Positions 24,445-35,954 of a stretch of 64,000 nt of DNA are shown piece after piece; position 1 is the first letter of the stretch, and each line of letters opens with the position of its first letter. The position numbers were made by a program, and so were the translations under genes. The DNA comes from Alentia gelatinosa (Eukaryota; Annelida; Polychaeta; Phyllodocida; Polynoidae): positions 138,889,118-138,953,117 of the forward strand of contig OX465579.1 in NCBI GenBank assembly GCA_950022655.1. The letters run 5' to 3'. The notes under the pieces were generated by a model that was given only the letters and a program-made list of their open reading frames with translations, was not told where the DNA came from and did no database searches.

Positions 24445-26108
24445 TACTATGTTCATCATAGATGAATGAGCATGCAATTATAAATGAACTAGGAGCTAAT
24501 GTTATTTCCATTTTCAATGGAAGAGCATGGTATACCTAAATTACTTTATGAAAGAAAAGTAAGAGAATATCATAAGAAATTATATATTTGAGCAATCTTT
24601 ATTTGATTGAGAATTAAGTATCAAGAATGTTTCAATAAACCTAAAGAATTGATTTAATAGTTGTTCTCAAGTGTCATGAACAGGAATATTGATCAAGTCT
24701 TAGAAATATATATGTTTAAACAAATGGAAACTCACTACTTAATAAAACTAATTTCTGGTATTTAAATCAGTGTATACATACATCCTAATGCATTAAAAGT
24801 GTCTCTGAATCAAGTCCTATATGGGTCTGAGTATCACAGGTTCAATAATCTGATCAGTGGATGAAGGTAAGGAGTGTATGTGTGGGAGTGGGGGAGAGGG
24901 CTAGTATGGAGTGACTGGGTTGAGTCTTATGCCTACCCAACTCCACCAACCCCATAACTCCTTACTGGGCCTGTGTTTCTTTGAAGGGCATAGTGAATGG
25001 TCTGTCCCATCAGAGTTCCAATGCTATACAGTCAGGTCTATCCCACCAGATTTGTAATGTACATGTAATGTAAAGAGGTAGGAGACCAGTGATCCAGAAC
25101 AAACAGGCCCTTGAGTGTAGCTAGCTGGTCAGTTATGTAGATGGAGTGGTTGTGGAAGGGGAGGGGGTGAGGGCTATCATGGCATGACTGTAGAGTGGCT
25201 TCAGGTCCAGAATGTTATACCTAAATCTTCATCTGTCACTAAGCTATTTTAAAAAGAAATCATTATATGTCGTTTTGTGTCTTCCTCCCTGTCTTCTTGA
25301 GGGTCCATGATCAAGGGTCTATGGTCAAGTCTCAGGCACAAGGCTTGGCAACAGGTTTGAAGGGAGTAAAACTGGTTTGAAATGTCTGAACTTAGTGGGT
25401 CTAAATACAATGTATTTAGATCTGTCCCATCAGCTCTGACACACTGAATACAGTGTATTTAGGTTTGTCCCATCAGATTTGAAAATGTAGATACCACATT
25501 TAGACAATATTATCATCTAATAGTTTCCTTTTCTAGTAGCAGATTACAGTATTCATAACTAAGTGTTTATCATTTAATGAAAGAATTGACATCGTGAATC
25601 CTTTTGTCTTCAAAAAGACTAGAAATAAAAAGGTCTATTTTTAGGAACCAAGTCAGTAGTGGGGCAGGGCACATGGTAAGGCTGAATACTGGACACCTGA
25701 CCATTTTACCTGACCTTTATGGTTGGTGCATGGATAGTGAAGGGTTAGATTCTTTACAGCAAGCTGAAACCCTGTGTGAGCATTCTAACCTTTAGATAAC
25801 GTATATGAGCACGTTTTCCCACACTCAAAAACAATTGAAAGATTTGAGTTAAATTAAGCCTATGGATGAGTCTAGGATCTAAATATATCAAGCACCAGTA
25901 TGTCAATGAGGTATTTTGGTCTTGAGTGATTGGTCATGGTCAGCTGGGCACTCCTCTAAGACACTGAGACACTGGCTCCCTGCTCACAGTGAATAGCACA
26001 GAGATAGTGAAGGGATAGTTTCTTTGCAGTACCTTGAAAGTCTAAATGGACCCCTCTAACTTCTAGATGATGTATAGAGTCTGTGCAAGCACGCTTTAAA
26101 AAGTATAG
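24445..26108 (-). repeat. Dispersed repeat family R1, copy C (most complete, inverted)
   Basis: The reverse complement aligns over nearly its full length with copies A (4010-5065), B (19895-20560) and D (46565-47800). Landmarks include TTCTCAAGTGTCAT (24665), GGTCTGTCCCATCAGA, ACAAACAGGC, TAGTCTTT..AAAGACTAGAAATAAAAA, and GCAAGCACGC at the far end. No long ORF. It spans about 1.66 kb and is the best guide to the unit length. Confidence 0.78.
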
Positions 26109-26110
26109 TA

Positions 26111-26406
26111 AGGTGTCTACGACAATCAAACATGTGTCGATTGTCGTAACCTATCGGTTCCTAGCGGTGATGCATTTGGCCAGGAAAATGTGTGAAATGT
26201 TCCGACACAAAAAGCTAAAATCTTAGACATATGTCTAGACATGCCAATCCACCACGCATTGTATGGGGTTTTTATCGGTGTCTAATCACAGAAACATGGT
26301 CAACTGCCCTGATATTAGGTGACCTTCCGACGCGATTTTGATTTTTTATAGGAAGGTACATCGTAGACCATATGGGAGCCATATCGTAGTAGGTGAACGC
26401 CGGGCC
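26111..26406 (-). mobile_element. TA-flanked MITE, family M1, inverted copy
   Basis: Flanked by TA at 26109-26110 and 26407-26408. The reverse complement aligns with 33817-34100: CGCCGGGC end, CTACGATATGG, TCGCGTCGGAAGGT, CAGTTGACCA.GTTTCTG, GATTAGACACCGATAAAAA, CATATGTCTA. The left end here (AGGTGTCTACGACAATC) has diverged. No ORF. Confidence 0.75.
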
Positions 26407-26454
26407 TAAGACATATATATACGGATAATTATGCCCTGCAAATATGATGGAATT

Positions 26455-26640
26455 TGATTATAGATGTTTCTGTGATTAGACACCGATAAAAACCCCATAC
26501 AATGCGTGTTGGATTGGCATGTCTAGACATATGTCTAAGATTTTGCACCTTCCCGATATGTCTCCGATATTTGCTTTTTGTGTCGGTGCCATATCAGTAT
26601 TGGTCTTTCTATCGTAGTAGGTGGACTCTCAATCCCTGTG
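26455..26640 (+). mobile_element. MITE family M1, partial direct copy
   Basis: Holds the second half of the family (GTTTCTGTGATTAGACACCG through CATATGTCTAAGATTTTGCACC, then CTATCGTAGTAGGTGGAC). With 26111-26406 it forms an inverted pair whose arms include a near-perfect match of over 50 bases. Confidence 0.75.
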
Positions 26641-26789
26641 TTAATGCACTGGATGAATCGTGACGTGTATGGGGACCATGATCACCTGCTTTTGCACCCT
26701 ACGACGGACACCAATACATACCAATATTCTGATAGGCTACATTATGAACCTCCTGATAGGTGACGTTTTGGTCATTTCAGTGTGCAGTA

Positions 26790-27100
26790 GGGGAGCCCCT
26801 TAGGAAAATCTTTAGATGCATGGGCATTGCAGATAAGTCCCAGCAGCAAAGTAGCGGCCATTTTGAAAATTGGCCATCACAGAGCATTTTGACGCTTTTC
26901 AGAATATTACCAAGAACAAACCTACATGAATCATCTCAAATTTGTGAGATGAACAGAAAGGTACGAAATGATTGATTTATCAACGATTTTATTATATATA
27001 TATACCATATATGTGGGGAGTGGCCATCTTGGATTTCCAGCAAAATGAGACGCCCAGTGCAAAAATTACATAAAACTGGAAATTCTTCATGTAGGACTCT
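26790..27100 (+). repeat. Dispersed repeat R2, direct copy
   Basis: Pairs with the reverse complement of 28775-29015: GGGGAGCCCCT.(A/G)GGA, TTTAGATGCATGG, GCTTTTCAGAAT, CATGAATCATCTCAAAT, ATTGATTTATCAA, GTGGGGAGTGGCCATCTT and GGAAAT.CTTCATGTAGGACTC. No ORF. Confidence 0.75.
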
Positions 27101-27189
27101 AATTGCGTGCTAAAAGTCACTATGGCAATAGATCTGCTCCTATTTCACACTGCTCCTATTGTGCTGGCCTGTGGATAGTGAGGTCTAGG

Positions 27190-27770
27190 GATCAAGGCTG
27201 TCATGCCACTGTGTTTCCCACTTGTGTGTCATCATCATCTTATAGATCTGATCTTGTGTGAGTTTTCAAGTGTAGGGGTAAGGGTGATCTGGGGGTGACG
27301 CCACACTGGTGTGGCGGAACCGTGGATTACGTAACTCGGCATATATATAGGCCGGGTTCACAGTGGGACAACAGGCCTTCCTTGTGCATCTCTCTGAGAA
27401 GAGTGGACCCTTGGATCATCAAACTGGTGGGATTCTCCAAACCCTCTTGGTGGTTCGGTGAGTCTAGGACTCGGGTATCTAGATTAGCCTCCCCAGCATT
27501 ACTTGGCACACAGTGTCAAGATACTGTACTTTGGGGGTGATCTGACCAGGATCACTCTGGGAAGTAGTAATAACTAACCGGTTGTTTATTCAAGTTGTGG
27601 AGTTGTGTTCTGTGTGAATAGGTTTGCTGATTCTTACCGAAAAGACTGAACCGACCTACGTAATTGAGCGTAGGGTGGGATATAACCAGGAAGGACAGTT
27701 TCGGAGCATAGACTCCTCCACACGGCCAAAGCCAGAAACCACCACAGTCGAGGCACAAAGGGAACTGTCA
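27190..27770 (+). mobile_element. Possible LTR-like or retroelement remnant
   Basis: Higher GC than the flanks, with a TATATATAGG box at about 27341 followed by short pyrimidine-rich and direct-repeat sequence. No second copy and no pol gene were seen, so this is weak. Confidence 0.2.
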
Positions 27771-27779
27771 GGTCAAGAG

Positions 27780-28770
27780 GGTTAGTTAGTTACCATTATC
27801 TCCAAACACTTGCTAGGATCAAGAGGGCAACATGGCTTTTTGGACCTCATGGTTTCAACTAAGCATGACAGACCATTTTAGCCCACTCACACAGGGCGAT
27901 TCCTCAAGGCATCAACTGGGACTGGCCAGATTATCCCTCGAGTTATCAATTGGAAATGGCCAGCTGATGTCTTATTTTTGTTTGGTAGTCTAGTCATAGT
28001 TAGGGATTTCATGTTCCTAGATGAATAAATATGCTTATGATTCAAATCAATTTGAGATTAAACAGCTACCACATGCTCAGAAATCCTAAATAGAAGGGGT
28101 TCAGGCAATATCCAAAGTATGCTAGTCGCACAATATCAAAGATGGACACATCACTGCCCTTTATCTGCTGTTGGAAAAGGTTTTCAATGAGCAGAGGCAT
28201 GCCAGTCCACAAGTTATGTTCTGACTGCTTATATATACTGCAATTGGAATTGGATGCACTGGTCATTGTTCCTGCTATACAAGAATCTTTTGCAATGCCA
28301 TGTACTGCATGAAAAATTAATTTTCATCTATACACCACCACGTAACACATGTTTATATATGTATACACCTATATTGTGTGCAAGGGTATACGGTGTATAC
28401 GCCTAAGTTTTTAATTGCATATGTCAGCGTAACGGCTGTATTTGCCACCCAGTGTCATATGAATAGAAATATATAAATGTGCGATATGCATATGCTGGTT
28501 GCATATACGTTATGTACATTTGGCATATACAATGTATATTTATAGATAAAAAGTTAGAAAAAAAGTTTATCCACTTCCCATACAACCTCACCGACCCAAC
28601 CCCTGCCTCCCTATCTCCTCAGACATAGGGTTGGGGTAGGGCTCATGATCGGACTCAGGGTTGGGGTCAGGGTTGGTATCAGGAGCAAGGGCTTCAATGT
28701 TAATACCCAATCGTATTTTAGGAATTGGTCTAATGAAAAGAAATTGGACTGTTGAAAAATAAGTAAAAGG
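27780..28770. other. No gene seen
   Basis: AT-rich. A run of TTGGGGT/CAGGGTTGG units near 28630-28680 is the only pattern. Confidence 0.4.
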
Positions 28771-28774
28771 TGCA

Positions 28775-29015
28775 GAGAGTCCTACATGAAGGATTTCCAG
28801 ATTTATGTAAATCAAAGATGGCCACTCCCCACATGTTGGTATATGGTAAGATTATTGATAAATCAATCTCTCAATGTCATAATGTTCAACTCCCACACAT
28901 TTGAGATGATTCATGTACGATTGTCCTTGGTAATAACCATTCTGAAAAGCATCATAGTGCTTGGTGATCCAATTTTCCATGCATCTAAAAATTATCCCGA
29001 GGGGCTCCCCTCACC
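28775..29015 (-). repeat. Dispersed repeat R2, inverted copy
   Basis: Reverse complement of 26790-27100 (landmarks given there). The two copies lie about 1.7 kb apart in opposite orientation. Confidence 0.75.
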
Positions 29016-29164
29016 ATGAACCAAAACTCATGCTTGTTTCATTAAATGCACAATACTGCTAAAATTTCAGTACAATCTGCCCCACTAGTGTGTGGGGAGG
29101 TCTATGAGTGTATATCAGCGTTGGTGACAGCAGGGCCTAAAGCCCAAGAAAGTCTTAAAACCCA

Positions 29165-29520
29165 GTGAAAACAACACCAACGAGACTCAGCTGAGACGCA
29201 GAGGGGATGAAAACGAAATGCAAACGAGACGCAGCACAATGAAGGTAGAACGTAAACAGCACGCAGACGGGATGACGTCAAACGCAAACCGATGCGGACG
29301 GGATGAAAACGGAACGCAAATCTGAAGCAGACGGGATGAAGACAAACGCAAACCGATGCGGACGAGATGAAGACGGAACGCAAACCGGATGCAGACGGGA
29401 TGACGACAAACGCAAATCTGAAGCAGATGGGATGAAGACAAAAGGCAAACGGGACGCAGACAGGATGAAGACGGAGGGCAAACGGAACGCAGAGTCGGGA
29501 GGACGAAACTGAAACCGAGC
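29165..29520. repeat. Minisatellite, about 32-bp units (GACGGGATGA start)
   Basis: At least seven clear diverged units of about 31-33 bases between about 29267 and 29490, each starting GACGGGATGA or a one-base variant and containing ACGCAAA(C/T). Two unit types (ACCGATGCG and TCTGAAGCA endings) partly alternate. The several overlapping ORFs come from the repeat. Confidence 0.85.
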
Positions 29521-29885
29521 GCATACGGGATGCTGAATGCAGACTCAGCGTCTGCGTTCGGTCTGCTAGAGGCTGACCGCACTATGACAGGATGTAGATA
29601 GACGCAGACCAACACATCGCAGGCCCACCAGAGACATATCCAAAAAGTGCGTCCGTACGCGTGCAGCGATCAATCACGTTTAATGTTTCCGGTCCAGCCT
29701 GCGTAAGGTCTGCCAGCAATGCGGTGTTTGCCACCGACGAACACCGACCTGTCGCAGATGGACAATCAGTTCAGTCCGCGTTCTTTGATAATGAAGTGGC
29801 TTTCAGAGAATTTCCCTAGTAGATCATATGTCGTCTATCTTTTTGAAAGTTACATCCTGATGCTATGATAATAGAATGATTCATT

Positions 29886-30203
29886 ATGCCCCAGTCACAC
29901 TGGCGTATAAAACGGCGTTTGTTCGTGTACGCACCTCTACGTTCTTCTACGCATTTTGAAATATACAAATACGTTGTAAAACGCCGCAAAAACGCGGAGA
30001 TGCGTAAAGGAAAGTCGGAATGCGCCGAAAAACACCACAATGCGTACAGAAGCGTAAATAAGCGTTGATAAACGTTGAGAAGCGTACTAAAACGTTAAAG
30101 AAACGCAACCAGATACGTTTCAAATCCGTAGCTAATACGTACTCCCCACCAATTTAAATACGTAGAAGAAACGCCGAAATTTACGCCAGTGTGACTGGGG
30201 CAT
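29886..30203. mobile_element. MITE with perfect 22-bp inverted ends (GCCCCAGTCACACTGG)
   Basis: ATGCCCCAGTCACACTGGCG plus TA at the left is exactly mirrored at 30182-30203. The inside holds many spaced ACGC, ACGT and GCGTA words (AAACGCCG, AACGTTGA, TACGTA). No transposase ORF. Confidence 0.88.
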
Positions 30204-30209
30204 CAATGT

Positions 30210-31920
30210 GTTATGGGCTGCTAGAGTTTCCTTTTTCTCGTCCGTGTTCTTACAAGTACTAGAGTCGGATAAAGGAACAGATGCACCGGGAGAAAACACG
30301 GACATTTGATTTGACGCCAAAGCTGACCTAATCCTGGCAGGATCTGAATAGATTAAGTTTATAGCAAGAGGGGACCGGAAAACAATTTATCGAGTGGCGA
30401 ACGACGGGACCTCAGCAAAGTTAACAAACGTCCACACCAGCAAGCTCTTCGAGTCTAGTGAACGGTGGCGTTCGATGTTCTAGCGAAAAGTGAAAAAATA
30501 ATCATGCGTAGTTTTTCGTCTAGGAAAACTAGAACCAAACTAGAAATCTTGATCGCTTGCTATCTTTAGGTGGGATAGAATCAATTTGTTTTAGGTGACT
30601 AGTTCGTCGATATTTCTGGAAAATCTATTGAAATCGTTCGAGTTCTAAGCTAGGAGCAAGTAGGACTAGTAACTGTGGTTTCAGGATTTCTTGAATAAAC
30701 CATCATGATTCCCAAACTGGCGTGCCATCTGAGTTAGTGTGATATCATTGGGCGTGTTTGAACAATGACATCGATCAATGGAGGCAATAGCGTCTGCTGG
30801 CAGACGTGTTTTTGTATCCTGGCTCGCTTTCACAAGGTCCATTCATCTCCACTCCAGCCACTAGAAACGTGCGTTTTGAGACCTCAATATGACGATCGTA
30901 ACTTCCGTATTTATCCCGTGACAAAAATCGATTTTCATGCTCATGACCAATTCATATTTATTCGGGATTTTCCCCAAAGAGCAGTTCTTAAAATGAAATA
31001 TCCATATCATCTGCCCTCGTGGAATTGTAACCAAGCAATGGTAATGGATTATGGGCATGCAGTTATCGTGTCCATCTTGGATAACGACCATATGTACATC
31101 TGTACGAATATCACATGCTTATTATATATGTACATGTCTAAGGGTCTGGGGACTAAACAGGCTCTGACACGAGTTTAACGCTCTGGATTTCACGTTGAAG
31201 CATAGGTTAAATAATTGTTTGAGAGACTAATGGTACCCTTAGCTGTAGATTAGCACCTCAACGAGGTGATCTAGATGAAGGTCTATACCACTGTCCAGGA
31301 GCTTGTATATGCAGTCCTTTTTCAGATCGCCAAAGAGACCCAAGGTCGATGTTGGTCAACTTTATTAAACACTTATGGACGATACATCATATTTACACAT
31401 TGATGGGTGTACACCCAGAATTTGATAAATGAAGAAAGTATTGGACATTTTACTGGAGTTATGATAGAAATTAAACCGATGCATGGGGAATCTAAGAAGG
31501 GAATTCATAAAAGCTCTCCTCTGTATAGAAGGTGTCTGTCTGGAGGAAAATACCTGTGCATGATCAGAAAATAAAAGACAGAGACCTTTTCAAGATACAA
31601 GTAAAGGAAATGGTTGTGAAAGCCAGACACTATTGTGCTTCAGCGCTTGTAGCAGGCCGTCGGACCTTGGATATTACAAGACTATAAGAAAGAAGTGTAT
31701 TATCCAAACCAGAAAAGAAACAAATTTACTGTACACAGTCGTGTGGCTATACCTATGAAAAACATCCCTTTGGGATGACATCATATAGTTAAAATAAATT
31801 TGTTTAAAAAAAACACCCCAACAAAATTTATAGATGGTTGAGGCTGTTTTTCCAAACAAACCTGGATATCATTGAACGATAATCTTTGTACGAGGTACAT
31901 AAAAGGGTCTTCATGTACGA
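30210..31920. other. No supported gene
   Basis: A 137-codon ORF (30765-31178) is the longest here. It has no recognised domain, low-complexity ends and no splice support, so I do not call it a gene. Confidence 0.4.
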
Positions 31921-31924
31921 GTCA

Positions 31925-32206
31925 GGGGGCTGTTGAATAAACTACGAACGTAAAAAGTCTTCCAGAATTGTCTTTGGGGCCATAGATAAAATAATGTGCC
32001 ATAAACAGAAGACATTTTGACAATAAGAGTAATCTAAACCTCATATAAGGTGTTGTATACAAATGCGTTCATTTAGAAAATATCTTCGCTTCTGTCATAC
32101 AACACTGAATGAAAAAATAAGACATCCAACATGTCGTTTTATCATTGGAGTTATCGTATCGTCCAGCACTTCACCAGAAACGAACGAACTTTATTCAACA
32201 GCCCCA
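31925..32206. mobile_element. MITE with GGGGCTGTTGAATAAA inverted ends
   Basis: The left end GGGGGCTGTTGAATAAACT and the right end (reversed) TGGGGCTGTTGAATAAAGT pair over about 25 bases. Internal sequence is AT-rich and non-coding. Confidence 0.75.
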
Positions 32207-32239
32207 AGGTTCAAGAAGTGAGCGATCAGAGTTAGGGCT

Positions 32240-32420
32240 AGTATCCACTGAGCTCCCAATACACTCCGATATGACCTACAGTGCAACTCCCAATTCAAAA
32301 TCAAAATCGCATAGGAAGGTGACCTCTCATCAGGGCAGTTGACTACTTCTCTGCGATTAGGCTCTGATGAAAAATGGGTGTCTACGATTTTGTCCCGATG
32401 AAAGACCCATATCATAGCGT
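32240..32420 (+). mobile_element. MITE family M1, strongly diverged partial copy
   Basis: Order of words matches family M1: CTCCGATATG.CCTAC, AAAATCGC.T.GGAAGGT, CAGTTGAC, CTGCGATTAG, TCTACGATTTTG. Many substitutions and gaps. Confidence 0.5.
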
Positions 32421-32819
32421 CTCTATGACATTTCAACATGTTGAAATGATGGTGGCTAATCAGGAGCATTGCAGAGTATTCTGCCGGGAAAATTGTTCTC
32501 ACATGTGAGATACTGATCAGAAAACTATGAAATTTTATTATTAAATAGAAGATACATAGGCCAGTACATTTGGTGATTTTTGATAAGGTTAAAGTATGTC
32601 AAATCAATACTTTCTCAGTTTGACTTGGAACAGAGCTTTTATTGCCTAAAAAATAAACACATGTTTTTTTATGTGTACTGGTAAACATTATTGATGTCAG
32701 ATTTCCTGAATTATGGTGTATTGTATATCTAAGAATTAAAATAGCACCTGAAGATATACACATGTGCCCTGGTTGTATTGTGCGGCGTATCGGAACCGTG
32801 ATCAACCATTTGTTTTAAC

Positions 32820-32955
32820 CTGACGATGTATAGTGAAGGGGCATGTCTAAACATTTGCTTATGATATGGACCCTCCTGATAAATCTCCGATTTTTACTTT
32901 TAGTATCGGAGGCATGTCGACAGTCTCTATCGTAGCAGGTGGATACCGGGCCTAA
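32820..32955 (+). mobile_element. MITE family M1, 3' part
   Basis: Ends with CTCCGATTTTTACTTTT, TATCGGAGGCATG, CTATCGTAGCAGGTGGA and CCGGGCCTAAG, as in the 3' end of 33817-34100. Nothing else is seen between 32420 and 33430. Confidence 0.55.
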
Positions 32956-33439
32956 GTGTAGTGATACTTGTGAAGTAAGGGCCTAAGACAAAAAACACAC
33001 ACTTTCTAGAGAGCTCAGTCGAGGGAGTCGGTGGAGATCTTTAACAAAAGCTATTATCCCATTATAACTGTTCATCCATAGCACGCCATTTATCCTACCT
33101 CTAAAATCTCATAGGCTTAACATTGAGTTTTTTTATGCCACGCTGACCGGCATACAGAGTTTTGCATGCTACAAGGGGCAAACACATTGTAATCACGTGA
33201 TCAATGAATTGACCAATGACCTACCAGAATGTGAGGTACCTCGAAAAAATTCAGGCTGCATTCCTAAAGCAATCATTCCAATGTTTTATAGCATGATACA
33301 AAATATTATGAGTGATTACTGCAACCAGCCCCATCTCAAATGCCATTGTGATATCAAAAATGAATGCACTCAAAGAAATAGAGATATATAATCGCATTCT
33401 TAGCCATTTTGACATATTGTCGACATCGGCCGATCTACG

Positions 33440-33535
33440 AAACTTGCTGGTGGTGCCGGCACTGTCATGGCATTATCTCCCATCCCCCAAAGTTATTGCC
33501 AATTTCTTATTAGCCTCAATTGATCAGCGGAGGCA
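33440..33535 (+). repeat. Short interspersed repeat S1, copy
   Basis: CTGGTGGTGCC, then CATTATCTCCCATCCCCCAAA, TTATTGCCAATTTCTTATTA and CCTCAATT. The same order occurs near 780, 38060, 49730 and 51185. Confidence 0.5.
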
Positions 33536-33816
33536 AACCTTGCCTTTAAACATTTATTAAATTCTAAATCAAATCGTGTGGTACGTGAATCATGTAATCA
33601 AATCACGTGGTATGAGATTAATACAAACGGGCATAAACGAAATAAATGCCAAAATATTACTAAAGCCGGTAGATGTTCAATGTCCCTTCCAGTCGAGGTA
33701 AATATGGTTGTATGCCTGATGAGGTTGACCAAATACCAAGAAGGCAGATCTCACTGTCAGTGGCCCCTGCGGGAAAGGTGTCATGCACTGCTCCCCAACT
33801 CAGCTAGGGAAGTGTA

Positions 33817-34100
33817 AGGTCCGGCGTCCACCTACCACGATATAGCTCCGATATGGTCTACGATGCACCTACCGATAAAAAAATAAAAATCGCGTCGGAA
33901 GGTTACCTAATATCGGGGCAGTTGACCACGTTTCTGCGATTAGACACCGATAAAAACCACATACAATGCGTGGTGGATTGGCTTGTCTAGACATATGTCT
34001 ACGATTTTGCACCTTCTCGATATGGCACCGATTTTGACTTTTTGTTTCGGTGCCATATCGGAGGTATACGATTCTATCGTAGTAGGTGGACGCCGGGCCT
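33817..34100 (+). mobile_element. TA-flanked MITE, family M1, intact copy
   Basis: Flanked by TA (33815-33816, 34101-34102). The ends AGGTCCGGCGTCCACCTACC and its complement GGTGGACGCCGGGCCT pair over about 25 bases. 284 bases long with no ORF. The terminal word GCGTCCACC.ACCACGA is shared with the intron 2 element at 5535. Confidence 0.85.
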
Positions 34101-34102
34101 TA

Positions 34103-34262
34103 CCCTCTCGGCCACCAGTAAACTCACGGCCACCAGAGTAGCCCGCATCACAGTGAACAGTGGCCGAGAGTTGAGAGATGCCTGAAGACAGGAGGAAAGC
34201 CAGGAACGAGGACCAGCTGAGGGTGTATCCAACGTAGGCCAAGCACACGGCGACTTAGATCG
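34103..34262 (-). other. Candidate exon with one hydrophobic segment (uncertain)
   Basis: A minus-strand frame encodes VAVCLAYVGYTLSWSSFLAF, then LLSSGISQLSATVHC and a Gly-rich tail, next to the intact M1 element. The spacing recalls the last membrane segment of claudin/PMP22-type proteins. An AG precedes it (ATCTAAG) and GGTAAG follows at the element border. No partner exons were found, so it may be chance. Confidence 0.18.
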
Positions 34263-34264
34263 GC

Positions 34265-35780
34265 GAAGGTAGATCTCTCGCAAGCGTTGCAACTCTATAA
34301 CATGAGGTGGGCCCGATCAATGCCGCATCTTAGTTGATTGCACATGAAGTCAGAGACCTATGGATGATGGTGTGGGGGCCTCCCCAACCTGTAGTGTAGG
34401 GTGACAGGAGGTTGGAGGCCCTGAGTAAGCTGTAGTATGAGATGAGTACAGGAGCCTTTAAGACAAGGGCGCTGAGGCTTGGCCTGGAAAAATAGTTTAC
34501 CAGTAGCCAGAGTTCTGGAAGGCGGAATACCGGAACCGGGGACGTTGTGTGGAAGGAGAAGTGGCGAGTTCCTCGCTGTACTGCCTGCACCCCATCCACG
34601 AGGAGGGGGTGTGTGGTCACCTCCATGTCGGGTGCCTAACATGGCGACCACCTGGAGTCATGAAGAGGGGCTAGCGGTTCCTGAGGGGGGCAACGAGGAT
34701 GACACCATTCGCAGCAGCCAAATATGGAGTGAACCATGCAAGATCCTCCTTTGTTAGAGCTACACAGCAACTGAGGCACCAAGGGCCAGGTGTGGGCTGG
34801 GCGTGAGAAAGGGTAATGCGAATAAAGGAACTGCGGAGATATTCTGATGAGATATTATGTGGAACTGACGACCTAACTTACATTTGTTATTTCTTCTCCA
34901 AGCATACAAGGACTTGAGGGTACCAATGTTATGATGTCCAGGAAAAACGGTTTTTGCTTGAACCTCACTAGCTGCTCTCCATCTTTCCAGCCATGACCAC
35001 CATCGGGAAGTGCACTGTGGGATGCAGATGCAGGGGTACTACCCCCCCCCCCCCCCCAGCAGGCCACAATGATCCGCATGTGTACAGCAATGATTTGTGT
35101 TACTAATGAGTGAAAACTAGAGTAAGTTTACTAATCAAAGATATTAGGAAATAAGTACACTAACAAGTGAATTAGGAATAAGTCTACTAACCACTTGGAA
35201 CTGGGGAGCAAGCCCACCAATATGCTGCTCGTTAGCCTTAAGAAGTATTGGGGTGTAATTAGTTAGTCGTAGTGTAATAAGGTTGTCTAAAGACCAATTT
35301 TCTTGTTGGTGGCACATGTGTGTATTAAACCCCTTTCCTTTGGGTTGATGTAAGACCCATTTTTCCTTTTCCCTTGCCTACAGTGCCTGTGTGAGATGTT
35401 TTTGGCACACAGCTATACGTAGGAATAGGATTATAGTTAAGATATATCGATATACATGCACACATTCTGTGATAACAATATGATATAAAATACATGAGTG
35501 CATACATGCCTGTAATCGTACTTATTATATACATACATGCATAGAATTTCTGTAGTATGCTAAAATTTACTATACCGCTCTTAGGCCCCCTTTTTTTTTT
35601 TTATCATATTCCCAAAATCATAGTGTTGTGAGAGTCAAAAGTACAATCTTAAAAAGGTTTTTATGCTACTGGAGGAACTTGTAGTTCTAAGATAGACTTG
35701 TGATAAGTAAACAATTGCATTATAATCAATTCCCTAATTTGTCAACCCACTATGGTAGCCCTCAAGTTTTAACAAGTGTA
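34265..35780. other. No supported gene; C run at about 35041-35057
   Basis: The GC-richer part 34360-34760 has overlapping ORFs on both strands with no recognised content. The rest is AT-rich. Confidence 0.4.
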
Positions 35781-35787
35781 CTCCCCC

Positions 35788-35950
35788 AGACGTGCTTTGT
35801 AATTTAAGACCTGCGGAGATGGAAAGGCAGTACATTGGGGAGCTGAAGCATCCTCCAGGGGTGGTCAGCAGGGACCCACCACCAGAAGCTGGCATCCGGA
35901 TGGCCCTCGCGAACAAAGAAACAGAGGCCATGGACCTGTCAACTGTGTGA
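35788..35950 (+). other. Candidate terminal exon (uncertain)
   Basis: After TGTACTCCCCCAG the frame reads DVLCNLRPAEMERQYIGELK, then PPGVVSRDPPPEAGIRMALA, and ends EAMDLSTV with TGA. It looks protein-like and starts at a fair acceptor. No upstream exon or homologue is recognised. Confidence 0.25.
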
Positions 35951-35954
35951 CTAA

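Noticed and set aside
29240..29500. CRISPR-like array
   Set aside because: Units are contiguous, degenerate tandem repeats without constant repeat plus unique spacers, in an animal genome.
29102..29615. Minus-strand ORFs of 140-142 aa with repeated SSR..C/FAF words
   Set aside because: Overlapping frames over the 32-bp minisatellite; repeat artefact.
30765..31178. 137-aa plus-strand ORF
   Set aside because: No recognisable domain, no repeat copy and no splice context; likely chance.
34479..34757. 92-aa plus-strand ORF in a GC-richer patch
   Set aside because: Overlapping ORFs of similar length on the other strand and no domain or splice evidence.
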